Assembly: GCF_001612825.1 (NCBI RefSeq)
Contig: NZ_BDBE01000025.1
Span: 186,001 to 250,000 of the forward strand
Direction: 5' to 3'
From: Nocardia caishijiensis NBRC 108228
GTDB taxonomy: Bacteria > Actinomycetota > Actinomycetes > Mycobacteriales > Mycobacteriaceae
Length of the DNA: 64,000 bases
The number at the start of each line of letters is the position of its first letter. The first letter of the stretch is position 1. This document shows, in pieces, positions 20,331-28,587 of this stretch. A model generated the notes under the pieces. It did not search any database. It had not been told where the DNA came from and saw only the letters and a list, made by a program, of their open reading frames with translations. Position numbers and translations under genes: made by a program.

Positions 20331-20385
20331 GTCAAGAGTCATGGAGTAGCGAACTGAACTGCGCACCGACGAAGGAACCCCTCGG

Positions 20386-20853
20386 ATGCATTGCCCGTAT
20401 TGCCGTCACCCCGACTCGCGTGTCGTCGACTCGCGGGAAGTCGAGGAGGGCACGGCGATTCGACGCCGACGGTCCTGCCCGTCGTGCGGGCGCCGGTTCA
20501 CCACCGTCGAGACCGCGGTGCTGTCGGTGGTCAAGCGCAGCGGGGTCACCGAACCGTTCAGCCGCGAGAAGGTGATCGTCGGTGTGCGCCGTGCCTGCCA
20601 GGGCCGTGAGGTCGACGACGACGCCCTGAACCTGCTGGCCCAGCAGGTCGAGGACGCGGTGCGCGCCAAGGGATCACCGGAAGTTCCCAGCCACGAGGTC
20701 GGCCTGGCCATCCTCGGCCCACTGCGCGATCTCGACGAGGTCGCCTACCTGCGCTTCGCCTCGGTCTACCGATCCTTCACCAGCGCGGACGATTTCGAAC
20801 GCGAGATCACCGAGATGCGCGCCGCCCGCGCGGCCGCCACGTCCGCCGACTGA
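20386..20853 (+). CDS. nrdR: Transcriptional repressor NrdR
   Basis: A 155-residue nucleotide-sensing repressor of ribonucleotide reductase genes. The N-terminal zinc ribbon has Cys 3, 6, 31 and 34 (MHCPYC and CPSC), with [15 protein letters not shown] around the second pair. An ATP-cone domain follows ([20 protein letters not shown]). Length is normal. The ATG 20386 is preceded by GAAGG. Mycobacteriales keep nrdR near lexA. Confidence 0.95.
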   Translation: MHCPYCRHPDSRVVDSREVEEGTAIRRRRSCPSCGRRFTTVETAVLSVVKRSGVTEPFSREKVIVGVRRACQGREVDDDALNLLAQQVEDAVRAKGSPEVPSHEVGLAILGPLRDLDEVAYLRFASVYRSFTSADDFEREITEMRAARAAATSAD

Positions 20854-21052
20854 ACCGGCGTCGGCATCACCGCCGCGTTGTGGGCGACTTCGTGACCGTG
20901 CGGGGCAAGCGTCGGCGTCGCCCGCGCGTGCGCCTCGGAACGCTGCGGGCTCGAGCGGTAGTCGCGTCCGATGCGGCGCCGTGACGGGGAGTACGCATCG
21001 TGCGGTGCGGCACGCCGACTTCTCCGCGCACTGCCGGTCGAGTCGGCTGATG

Positions 21053-24000
21053 TCATCGCCGGATGGAAGCGATCGCCTTCTCGATGCGCTTGGTAGACAC
21101 CGGGTACGGAGTTCCCAGTTTCTGGGCGAAGAGGCTGACGCGCAATTCCTCGATCATCCACCAGATCTCGGTGACATCGCGAGCATTGCGGCGGCTTTCG
21201 GGAAGGCTGCGGACGAGCTTGTCGTAGGCCGCGAGCATCCGGTCGACCTCGACCATCCCCTGTCGGTCGCGCACCGCGGACCCCGGTAGCGATTCGAGGC
21301 GCTGGGCGGCGGCGAGCAGGTAGCGGGGGAGTTCACGCAGCCGGGCGCGTCCCCATTCGGCGACGAAGCCGGGGAACAGCAGGTCGTCGAGTTGGTGGCG
21401 GACGTCGTCGGCGATATCGGTCTCGGTGGTCTCGGCCAGCGCGGCGCGGGCCTGGTGCGCGGCCACCAGCACCGGTGCCACCAGTCGGATCAGGTCGCTC
21501 ACGGTCCCGGCCAGTTTCGGGCGGACGGCGGCGACGAGCTCGTCGAATTCCTTCGGCGTGCGCACCGGACCACCGGCGCGGGCGATGAGTTCATCGGCGG
21601 CGGCGACCCGGCAGTCCTCGACGAGCTTGTCGAGCGAACCGTCGGGGTTCTGGCTCAACGCCAACCGGTCGGCGGCCGACAGTCCGGCCGTGACGGCGCG
21701 GGTGGAGGTCGCTACGGCGGCCAGCAGCAGGGTCCGCACGCCCGCGCGCATGGCGGCGGCCTGCTCGGCGGGCGAACTCAGCACCCGCACGGCGACGCCG
21801 TCCGCCTCGGGGACCAGCGCGGGGTAGCCGGTGACGGTCTGCCCGCCCACCTCACGGCGCACGGTCGGCGCGACGGAACCGAGCGACTCGGAGGTCCACA
21901 CGGTGGCGGGCGCCCGTTCGGCACCGGCGGTGGCGCGGGCGACGGAGGCTGAAACCTGCTCGGCCAGCCGGGTTTTCAGCTGGGCGAGGTGCTTGCTCTT
22001 GGCCAGTACCGTCCCGCGCTGATCGACGGCCGCGAAGGTCATTCGCAGATGATCCGGCAGCGCGGCGGGGGACAGGTCGTCGGCGGTGACCGTCGCCGAG
22101 CCGAGCCGAGACAGCTCCCGCGCCAACCCGATCCGCAACGGTTCCGCGCGCGGGGTGAGGCCGCGTAAGGCCGCCGCCGCGAAGTCGGGTGCCGGAACGA
22201 CCGCACGGCGCAACGTTTTCGGCAGCGTCTTGATGTAGGCGGCCGCCAGTTCCTCCCGCATGCCGGGGACCAGCCAGTCGAAGCCGACCGCGCGCACATG
22301 GGCCAGTTGCTCGACCGGGATCCGAACGGTGACACCGTCGTCGTCCTGTCCGGGCTCGAACTGATAGGTCAGCGGGAACGAGAGTTCTCCCTGCCGCCAG
22401 GCATCGGGGAAATCGGTGGGGTCGAGCGCGGCGGCACCGGCATTGACCACGGTGTCGGTCGAGAAGTCCAGCAGCGCCGGGTCTTTGCGTTCGGCCTTGC
22501 GCCACCAGGAGTCGAAGTGACGCACCGAGACGATGTCGGCGGGGATGCGCTGGTCGTAGAACTCGAACAGCACCTCGTCGTCGACGAGGATGTCGCGGCG
22601 GCGGGCCCGGTGCTCGAGGTCGGCGACATCGTCGACGAGCGCTCGGTTGCGGGCGAAGAACCCGTGTCTGGTCTGCCATTCACCCTGCACGAGGGCGTGG
22701 CGGATGAACAGTTCACGCGACAGTTCCGCATCGATGCGCCCGTAGTCGACGGGGCGGCCGGTCACCAGCGGCACACCGTAGAGCGTGGCCCGCTCGTAGG
22801 CGCGAGCCGCGCCACGCTTGGCCGACCAATGCGGTTCCGAATAGGTGCGTTTCACCAGGTCACCGGCGAGCCGCTCGGCCCACTCCGGTTCGATCCGCGC
22901 CGCGATGCGCCCCCACAGCCGCGAGGTCTCCACCAGTTCGGCCGCCATCACCCAGCGCGGCGGCTTCTTGGCCAGCGACGAGCCGGGGAAGATCATGAAC
23001 TTGGCATTGCGTGCCCCGAGGAACTCCCGTGACTCCGCTTCCCGCACACCGAGATGCGAGAGCATGCCCGCCAGCAAGGACTGATGGATCTGCGCGCTCG
23101 GCCACGGCATCGCCGCCTCCGCCGCATCCGAATCCGATGATGTCGCAGCATCTTTCGCGCCATGCTGCGAACGGTCATCGGACGATGGCTGCCCGGCACC
23201 ACGACCGCGCGCGTTCCGGCCACCTCGCCGCGCTGCGCCGTCGGAGCCGGAGCCAGCCCTTCGCCGGTCGTCCACGGCTTCGGGAGCGCCGCCGTCTCGG
23301 CGACCGGATCCGGTCCGCGCCGACCCTGCGCCATGCGCAGTGGTGTCGGAACCGGCTCCCCGGGCGGTCGCCAGGGCGTCGCCGGTACCCGGCGAATCCG
23401 CCTGAGCGCGTTGGGGTCTGCCCCGCCCGCGGCGGCCACGGCCACCCTCTTGCGCCTGCTCGCCCGCCGTCGACGGCAGATGCCCGGTGCTGTCCCACCC
23501 GAGTCCACGGGTGATGGTGCGCAGCTGACCGTGCAGGTCCTGCCACTCGCGGATCCGCAGGTAGTGCAGGAACTCGTCGCGGCACATGCGGCGAAACTGG
23601 TTGGACGACAACGACTTGCGCTGCTCGGTCAGGTAGTCCCACAGGCGCAGGTAGGCCAGGAAGTCCGAACCGTCGACGGTGAAGCGGGCATGCTGGGTGT
23701 CGGCGGCCTGTTGATGCTCCACGGGCCGTTCCCGCACGTCCTGGATCGACAGTGCCGCGACGATCACCAGCACCTCGTCGAGACAGCCGTTGCTGTTGGC
23801 CTCCACCAGCATGCGGGCCATGCGCGGGTCGACCGGCAACTGTGCCATCTCCCGGCCGACCGGGGTCAGTGTGAGATGCCCACCCGACTGTTCTTCGCTA
23901 CCAACAGCTTTGGAGCTGCCGTGGGCCAGCGCGCCCAGTTCTTCGAGCAGGGCGATGCCGTCGCGGATGGCCCGGCGGTCGGGGGCTTCCACGAACGGGA

Positions 24001-25369
24001 AGCTCTCGATGTCACCGAGGCCGAGCGCGGTCATCTGCAGGATGACGGCCGCCAGGTTGGTGCGCAGGATCTCCGGCTCGGTGAACGCGGGCCGCGACTC
24101 GAAGTCGTCCTCGGAGTACAGGCGGATGCAGATGCCGTCGGCGACACGACCACATCGGCCCGAACGCTGTCGTGCCGAAGCCTGCGACACCGGTTCGATC
24201 GGCAGCCGCTGCACCTTGGTCCGCATCGAGTAGCGCGAGATGCGCGCCGTACCCGGGTCGATCACGTACCGGATACCCGGCACGGTCAGCGACGTCTCGG
24301 CCACATTGGTGGCGAGAACCACCCGACGACCGGTGTGTGGTGCGAACACCTTGTGCTGTTCGGCGGCCGACAGACGCGCGTACAGCGGGACGATCTCGGT
24401 GCGCGGCAGTCTGAGGTCGCGCAGCGAATCGGCGGTGTCGCGGATCTCGCGTTCACCGGAAAGGAACACCAGCACGTCACCGTCGCCCTCGGCGAACAGT
24501 TCGGTGACCGCGTCGCCGATGGCATCGGTGGGGTCGCGGTCGACGACGCGGGTGTCGTCCTCGGCGTCGGTGCCCGGCAGCTCCAAAGACAGGGGGCGAT
24601 AACGAAGTTCGACCGGATAGGACCGACCCGACACCTCGACGATCGGGGCCGGGGTGCCGTCGGCGGTGGCGAAATGGCGGGCGAACAGTTCGGGGTCGAT
24701 GGTCGCCGAGGTGATGATCACCTTGAGATCGGGCCGCTTCGGCAGCAACTGCTTCAGGTAGCCGAGCAGGAAGTCGATATTGAGGCTGCGCTCGTGTGCC
24801 TCATCGATGATGATCGTGTCGTAGCGGCGCAGCAGCCGGTCGCGCTGGATCTCGGCGAGCAGGATGCCGTCGGTCATGAGCTTGACCAGGGTGCGATCCG
24901 AGGCCTGATCGGTGAAGCGCACCGTGTACCCGACCACGTCGCCGAGTTTGGTGCCCAACTCCTCGGCGATGCGTTCGGCGACCGTGCGCGCGGCCAACCG
25001 GCGCGGCTGGGTGTGTCCGATGGTGCCCCGGATGCCGCGACCCAGTTCCAGGCAGATCTTGGGGATCTGGGTGGTCTTGCCCGAGCCGGTCTCACCGGCG
25101 ACGATGACGACCTGATGGGCGGCGATCGCGGCGGCGATGTCGTCGCGGCGCGCGGAGACCGGCAACTGTTCGGGGTAGGTGATCGACGGCACCGCCGCGC
25201 GGCGATTCGCCACGCGGGTCTCGGCGGTGGCGATCTCGGCGTCCAACGCGGGTAGATCCTCGGGGCGCGCCCGGTCCAGTTTGCGCCGGAGCCGATGTTC
25301 GTCGCGCAGCGAGACCTCCGCCAGGCGGGTGCGCAGCGCGCGGGTTCCGGTGCTAGCTGTCCTGGTCAT
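21053..25369 (-). CDS. hrpA: ATP-dependent RNA helicase HrpA with an RG-rich insert
   Basis: A 1438-residue DEAH-box helicase. Order: an N-terminal helix, helicase core with Walker A GETGSGKTTQIPK and DEAH in IIIDEAHERSLNIDF, motif III TSATID, the helicase C-terminal motif QRSGRCGRVADG, HA2/OB-fold region, and a C-terminal DUF3418 domain. Bacterial HrpA helps rescue collided ribosomes and process mRNA. Between about residues 630 and 755 lies a Gly/Arg/Ser/Asp-rich, probably disordered stretch (GGRGRRGRGRPQRAQ) which typical HrpA proteins lack. ATG 25369 is chosen; a 17-residue extension to 25420 is possible. It converges on nrdR. Confidence 0.92.
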   Translation of the reverse strand: MTRTASTGTRALRTRLAEVSLRDEHRLRRKLDRARPEDLPALDAEIATAETRVANRRAAVPSITYPEQLPVSARRDDIAAAIAAHQVVIVAGETGSGKTTQIPKICLELGRGIRGTIGHTQPRRLAARTVAERIAEELGTKLGDVVGYTVRFTDQASDRTLVKLMTDGILLAEIQRDRLLRRYDTIIIDEAHERSLNIDFLLGYLKQLLPKRPDLKVIITSATIDPELFARHFATADGTPAPIVEVSGRSYPVELRYRPLSLELPGTDAEDDTRVVDRDPTDAIGDAVTELFAEGDGDVLVFLSGEREIRDTADSLRDLRLPRTEIVPLYARLSAAEQHKVFAPHTGRRVVLATNVAETSLTVPGIRYVIDPGTARISRYSMRTKVQRLPIEPVSQASARQRSGRCGRVADGICIRLYSEDDFESRPAFTEPEILRTNLAAVILQMTALGLGDIESFPFVEAPDRRAIRDGIALLEELGALAHGSSKAVGSEEQSGGHLTLTPVGREMAQLPVDPRMARMLVEANSNGCLDEVLVIVAALSIQDVRERPVEHQQAADTQHARFTVDGSDFLAYLRLWDYLTEQRKSLSSNQFRRMCRDEFLHYLRIREWQDLHGQLRTITRGLGWDSTGHLPSTAGEQAQEGGRGRRGRGRPQRAQADSPGTGDALATARGAGSDTTAHGAGSARTGSGRRDGGAPEAVDDRRRAGSGSDGAARRGGRNARGRGAGQPSSDDRSQHGAKDAATSSDSDAAEAAMPWPSAQIHQSLLAGMLSHLGVREAESREFLGARNAKFMIFPGSSLAKKPPRWVMAAELVETSRLWGRIAARIEPEWAERLAGDLVKRTYSEPHWSAKRGAARAYERATLYGVPLVTGRPVDYGRIDAELSRELFIRHALVQGEWQTRHGFFARNRALVDDVADLEHRARRRDILVDDEVLFEFYDQRIPADIVSVRHFDSWWRKAERKDPALLDFSTDTVVNAGAAALDPTDFPDAWRQGELSFPLTYQFEPGQDDDGVTVRIPVEQLAHVRAVGFDWLVPGMREELAAAYIKTLPKTLRRAVVPAPDFAAAALRGLTPRAEPLRIGLARELSRLGSATVTADDLSPAALPDHLRMTFAAVDQRGTVLAKSKHLAQLKTRLAEQVSASVARATAGAERAPATVWTSESLGSVAPTVRREVGGQTVTGYPALVPEADGVAVRVLSSPAEQAAAMRAGVRTLLLAAVATSTRAVTAGLSAADRLALSQNPDGSLDKLVEDCRVAAADELIARAGGPVRTPKEFDELVAAVRPKLAGTVSDLIRLVAPVLVAAHQARAALAETTETDIADDVRHQLDDLLFPGFVAEWGRARLRELPRYLLAAAQRLESLPGSAVRDRQGMVEVDRMLAAYDKLVRSLPESRRNARDVTEIWWMIEELRVSLFAQKLGTPYPVSTKRIEKAIASIRR

Positions 25370-25556
25370 TGCGCCTACCAGCCTAGCGAAGCACGCCACC
25401 GGTTTTCCCGGCGCGCCCATCGTCGTCGGCGTGCTGCACCCGGATCACCGACATCTCATGCGAAGATGCGGCATGACCAAGCACCGGTCTCGGCGCGTCC
25501 CCGCCTCTGGACTGACCGGAGGGTGCGACGAAGGCGTGCCCGGGAGGAGGGGTTCG

Positions 25557-26198
25557 GTGCGCACGGCGTGGTGGATCAGGGCATACCGGATCGGCATCGG
25601 AGTGCTCGGTCTCGTCGCCCTGCTGTGGATTCCCCTGCGCAACCTGGACTCGCCGACATTCTCGATCGCGAACTACCTCAGCTACTTCACCATCGAGTCG
25701 AACATCCTGGCCGTGCTCGTGCTGCTCGTCGGTGGCCTGCTCGCGCCGCAGGGACCCGGCTGGCAGGTGGTGCGCGGCGCGGTGACGCTGTACATGCTCA
25801 TCACGATGGTGGTGTACGCGGTGCTGCTCGCGGGCATCGACGTGATGCTCACCGACAAATGGATCAACGACATCATGCACCGATACCTGCCGCTGGTCCT
25901 GGTGGCGGACTGGCTGCTGGTCGCGATGGACCGCCGACTGGCGGTGACACCGTCGCTGATCGGGAAGTGGCTGATCTTCCCGTCGCTCTACGGCACCTAC
26001 ACGCTGATCCGCGGCCCGATCGTCGACTGGTACCCGTACCCGTTCATCGACCCGCGCCAGCAGGGTTACCTGTCGATGGCCCTCGGCTTGCTCGTGTTGA
26101 GCATCGTGTTCGCGGTGCTCGCGGTAGCCATGGCGTCGCTGGGTGACCTGCCCGCGTGGTGGAGGGCCCGACGAGCGCGCCCGGGCGAGTCGGTGTAA
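25557..26198 (+). CDS. Pr6Pr/FAR-17a-like membrane protein
   Basis: A 213-residue protein with six likely transmembrane segments. ANYLSYFTIESNILAVLVLL is the Pr6Pr family hallmark (Y-F-T-x-x-S-N), and later HRYLPLVLVADWLL and LIRGPIVDWYPYPFIDP fit the family. Function is unknown. GTG 25557 is chosen because a near-perfect GGAGGAGG lies 6 bases upstream; the frame is open further to ATG 25458 and 25473 but that part has no family sequence. It diverges from hrpA. Confidence 0.8.
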   Translation: MRTAWWIRAYRIGIGVLGLVALLWIPLRNLDSPTFSIANYLSYFTIESNILAVLVLLVGGLLAPQGPGWQVVRGAVTLYMLITMVVYAVLLAGIDVMLTDKWINDIMHRYLPLVLVADWLLVAMDRRLAVTPSLIGKWLIFPSLYGTYTLIRGPIVDWYPYPFIDPRQQGYLSMALGLLVLSIVFAVLAVAMASLGDLPAWWRARRARPGESV

Positions 26199-26208
26199 GT
26201 GTGGAGCC

Positions 26209-27432
26209 ATGAATGCGCTCTGGCATGGATTCGCCGATATGGGTGCCGTCGCTCGGGACGGTGCGTTCGTTGTCGCCCGAGGTGAGGGAGCCCACGTCTA
26301 CGACACCGAGGGCAACCGGTACCTCGACGCCACCGCGGGCCTGTGGTTCGCCAATGTCGGCCACGGTCGCGGGGAGATCGCCGACGCGGTCGCCGAGCAG
26401 TTGCGCACCATCGCCCACTACTCGAACTTCGGTGACCTCACCGAGCCCGCCACCCAGGAGCTCGCCGAGAAGCTGTCGGGCATCGCGCCCGTGCCCGGCA
26501 GCAAGATCTTCTTCACCTCCGGTGGCTCGGACTCGGTGGAGACCGCCGCGAAGCTGGCCCGGCGGTACTGGCACGAACAGGGCCGCGCCGACAAGAAGAT
26601 CCTGGTCGGGCGGCGCCTGGCCTATCACGGCATGCACTACGCCAGCACCTCGCTCGGCGGGCTCACCCCGAACAAGGAGGGCTACGGCGTCCTCGTGGAG
26701 GACACCCGCACCGTCGAATGGAACGACGCCAAGGCGTTGCTCGCGCTGATCGAGGACGTCGGCGCCGAGCGGATCGCGGCGTTCTTCTGTGAACCGATCA
26801 TCGGCGCCGGTGGGGTGTACCTGCCGCCCGAGGGCTACCTGGCCGAGGTGCGTCAGATCTGCCGCGACCACGACATCCTGTTCGTCGCCGACGAGGTGGT
26901 CACCGGCTTCGGGCGGATCGGTGGCTCCTGGTTCGCCTCCACCCGTTTCGATCTGCGGCCCGACCTGATGACCACCGCCAAGGGCCTCACCTCCGGCTAC
27001 CTGCCGATGGGCGCGGTGTTCATCGCGCCGCACCTGGCCGAGCCGTTCTACTCCGGCGGGGTGTGGTTCCGGCACGGGTACACCTACGGTGGCCACGCCG
27101 GTGCGGCGGCCGCGGCCCTGGCCAACCTCGCCATCGTCGAACGCGAGGGTCTGCTCGAGGAAGCGGCGCGGCTGGAGCAGACGCTGCACACCGCCCTCGC
27201 CCCGCTGGCCGATCACCCGCGCGTGGCGGAGGTCCGCAGCGGTCTCGGCGCGGTCGCGGCGGTTCAACTGGCCGATCCGTCCGAAGGTCCCTCCTTGGTG
27301 AAGGCCCTTCGCGCACAAGGGATCTCGGGTCGTGCCGCCGGTGCGGGCGCCATGCAGATCTCCCCGTCGTTCGTGATGACCGACGCGCAGGTGGCCGAAC
27401 TCGCCGAGGGATTCGCGCGCGCCCTCGGCTGA
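26209..27432 (+). CDS. Class III PLP-dependent aminotransferase
   Basis: A 407-residue omega-amino-acid or amine:pyruvate-type aminotransferase. It has the fold-type I features: FFTSGGSDSVETAAKLARRY for cofactor phosphate binding, LFVADEVVTGFGR with the Asp that binds the pyridine N, and TTAKGLTSGYLPMGAV with the PLP Lys. The substrate cannot be told from sequence; polyamine, beta-alanine or amino-alcohol substrates are all possible. ATG 26209 has GGAG 3 bases upstream. It stands alone between a membrane protein and the MoxR gene. Confidence 0.88.
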   Translation: MNALWHGFADMGAVARDGAFVVARGEGAHVYDTEGNRYLDATAGLWFANVGHGRGEIADAVAEQLRTIAHYSNFGDLTEPATQELAEKLSGIAPVPGSKIFFTSGGSDSVETAAKLARRYWHEQGRADKKILVGRRLAYHGMHYASTSLGGLTPNKEGYGVLVEDTRTVEWNDAKALLALIEDVGAERIAAFFCEPIIGAGGVYLPPEGYLAEVRQICRDHDILFVADEVVTGFGRIGGSWFASTRFDLRPDLMTTAKGLTSGYLPMGAVFIAPHLAEPFYSGGVWFRHGYTYGGHAGAAAAALANLAIVEREGLLEEAARLEQTLHTALAPLADHPRVAEVRSGLGAVAAVQLADPSEGPSLVKALRAQGISGRAAGAGAMQISPSFVMTDAQVAELAEGFARALG

Positions 27433-27526
27433 CCCCCGCGGGCGGCCCGTCGGCGAAACTCGCTGGCGGGCCACCCGACCCGCCCGCTACTGTCCTGCTC
27501 CGACGAGGACAGGGGAGGGGACCCGC

Positions 27527-28585
27527 GTGCAGGCATCCGTCACGGTGACACCGGACCAGCTACCGGAACTACTGCTGCATGTCGCCGTGGTGCGACCCGT
27601 ATTCCTCTGGGGCGCACCGGGAATCGGGAAGAGTTCGCTGGTGCGCACCTTCGCCGACTCGCTCGGCCTCGAGTGCGTCACGCTGCTCGGTACCCAGCTC
27701 GCGCCCGAGGACCTCATCGGGGTGCCCCAGATCGTGGATGGTCGCAGCCGCTTCGCGCCGCCGGAACTGATCGCCCGCGCCCAGCCCTACTGCCTGTTCC
27801 TCGACGAGCTCAACGCCGCCTCGCCGGAGGTGCAGAAGTCGTTCTACTCGCTGATCCTCGATCGACGCATCGGCACCTACGAACTGCCCGCGGGCTCGGT
27901 GGTGATCGGTGCGGGCAACCGCGCCACCGACAACGCGCTGGCCCGCCCGATGGCCTCGGCGCTGGTCAACCGCATGGTGCACCTGCATCTGCGCGCCGAC
28001 GTGGACGACTGGCTGAAGTGGGCCGCCGTCAACGACATCCATCCGTGGGTGATCCGCTACCTCACCCAGCGCCCCGACCATCTCTGGTCGGCACCGCCCA
28101 AGACCGAGGCGCCCTTCTCCACCCCGCGCGGCTGGCACATGCTCTCCGACGCGCTGCACTCCCGCGGCGACGACATCGACGACACCACCCTGCAGGTGCT
28201 GGCCACCGGCACTCTGACCCTCGGCCACGCCTCGGGCTTTCGCGCGTTCGTCAAGACCGTGCGCCACGCCTTCGACCTCGACGCCGTCTTCAAGGGCGAG
28301 GCCGCATGGCCGCGCGATCCGGTCGACCGCGACCTGCTGTACTTCCTGGCCGAGACGATGCGCGCCCGCCTGGTGAAGGAACTGCCCGGCGACCGCGAGC
28401 ACACCTCCGCCTCGGTGCGCCGGTTCGTCCTGCGCGCGAAATCGCTGCTGGTGGAGCTGGCCGAGATCTCGGTGGAATGCGCGCAACTGGTCATCGCCGC
28501 CGACGCCGACGGCGTCCCGGTGCTGCCGTCGTGGTTCCTCATCGAGGTCTCGCGTGACCTGCCGCGACTGGCCGCGCGGCGCTGA
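27527..28585 (+). CDS. MoxR-type AAA+ ATPase
   Basis: A 352-residue AAA+ ATPase. Walker A is GAPGIGKSS, Walker B LFLDELN with a conserved NAAS and sensor 1 GAGNRATDN. These ATPases act as chaperones that assemble or activate a protein bearing a VWA domain, normally encoded next door, as here. The start is GTG 27527 after AGGGGAGGGG. It ends 2 bases before the VWA/metallopeptidase gene, so the two are one unit. The target of the pair is unknown. Confidence 0.88.
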   Translation: MQASVTVTPDQLPELLLHVAVVRPVFLWGAPGIGKSSLVRTFADSLGLECVTLLGTQLAPEDLIGVPQIVDGRSRFAPPELIARAQPYCLFLDELNAASPEVQKSFYSLILDRRIGTYELPAGSVVIGAGNRATDNALARPMASALVNRMVHLHLRADVDDWLKWAAVNDIHPWVIRYLTQRPDHLWSAPPKTEAPFSTPRGWHMLSDALHSRGDDIDDTTLQVLATGTLTLGHASGFRAFVKTVRHAFDLDAVFKGEAAWPRDPVDRDLLYFLAETMRARLVKELPGDREHTSASVRRFVLRAKSLLVELAEISVECAQLVIAADADGVPVLPSWFLIEVSRDLPRLAARR

Positions 28586-28587
28586 GC

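Noticed and set aside
20854..21052. Terminator or small RNA between nrdR and hrpA
   Set aside because: Only a 7-bp stem (20969-20975 with 20994-21000) is seen, too weak to report as a feature.
23162..25255. 697-residue plus-strand open frame
   Set aside because: Antisense shadow of hrpA, whose helicase motifs are clear on the minus strand.
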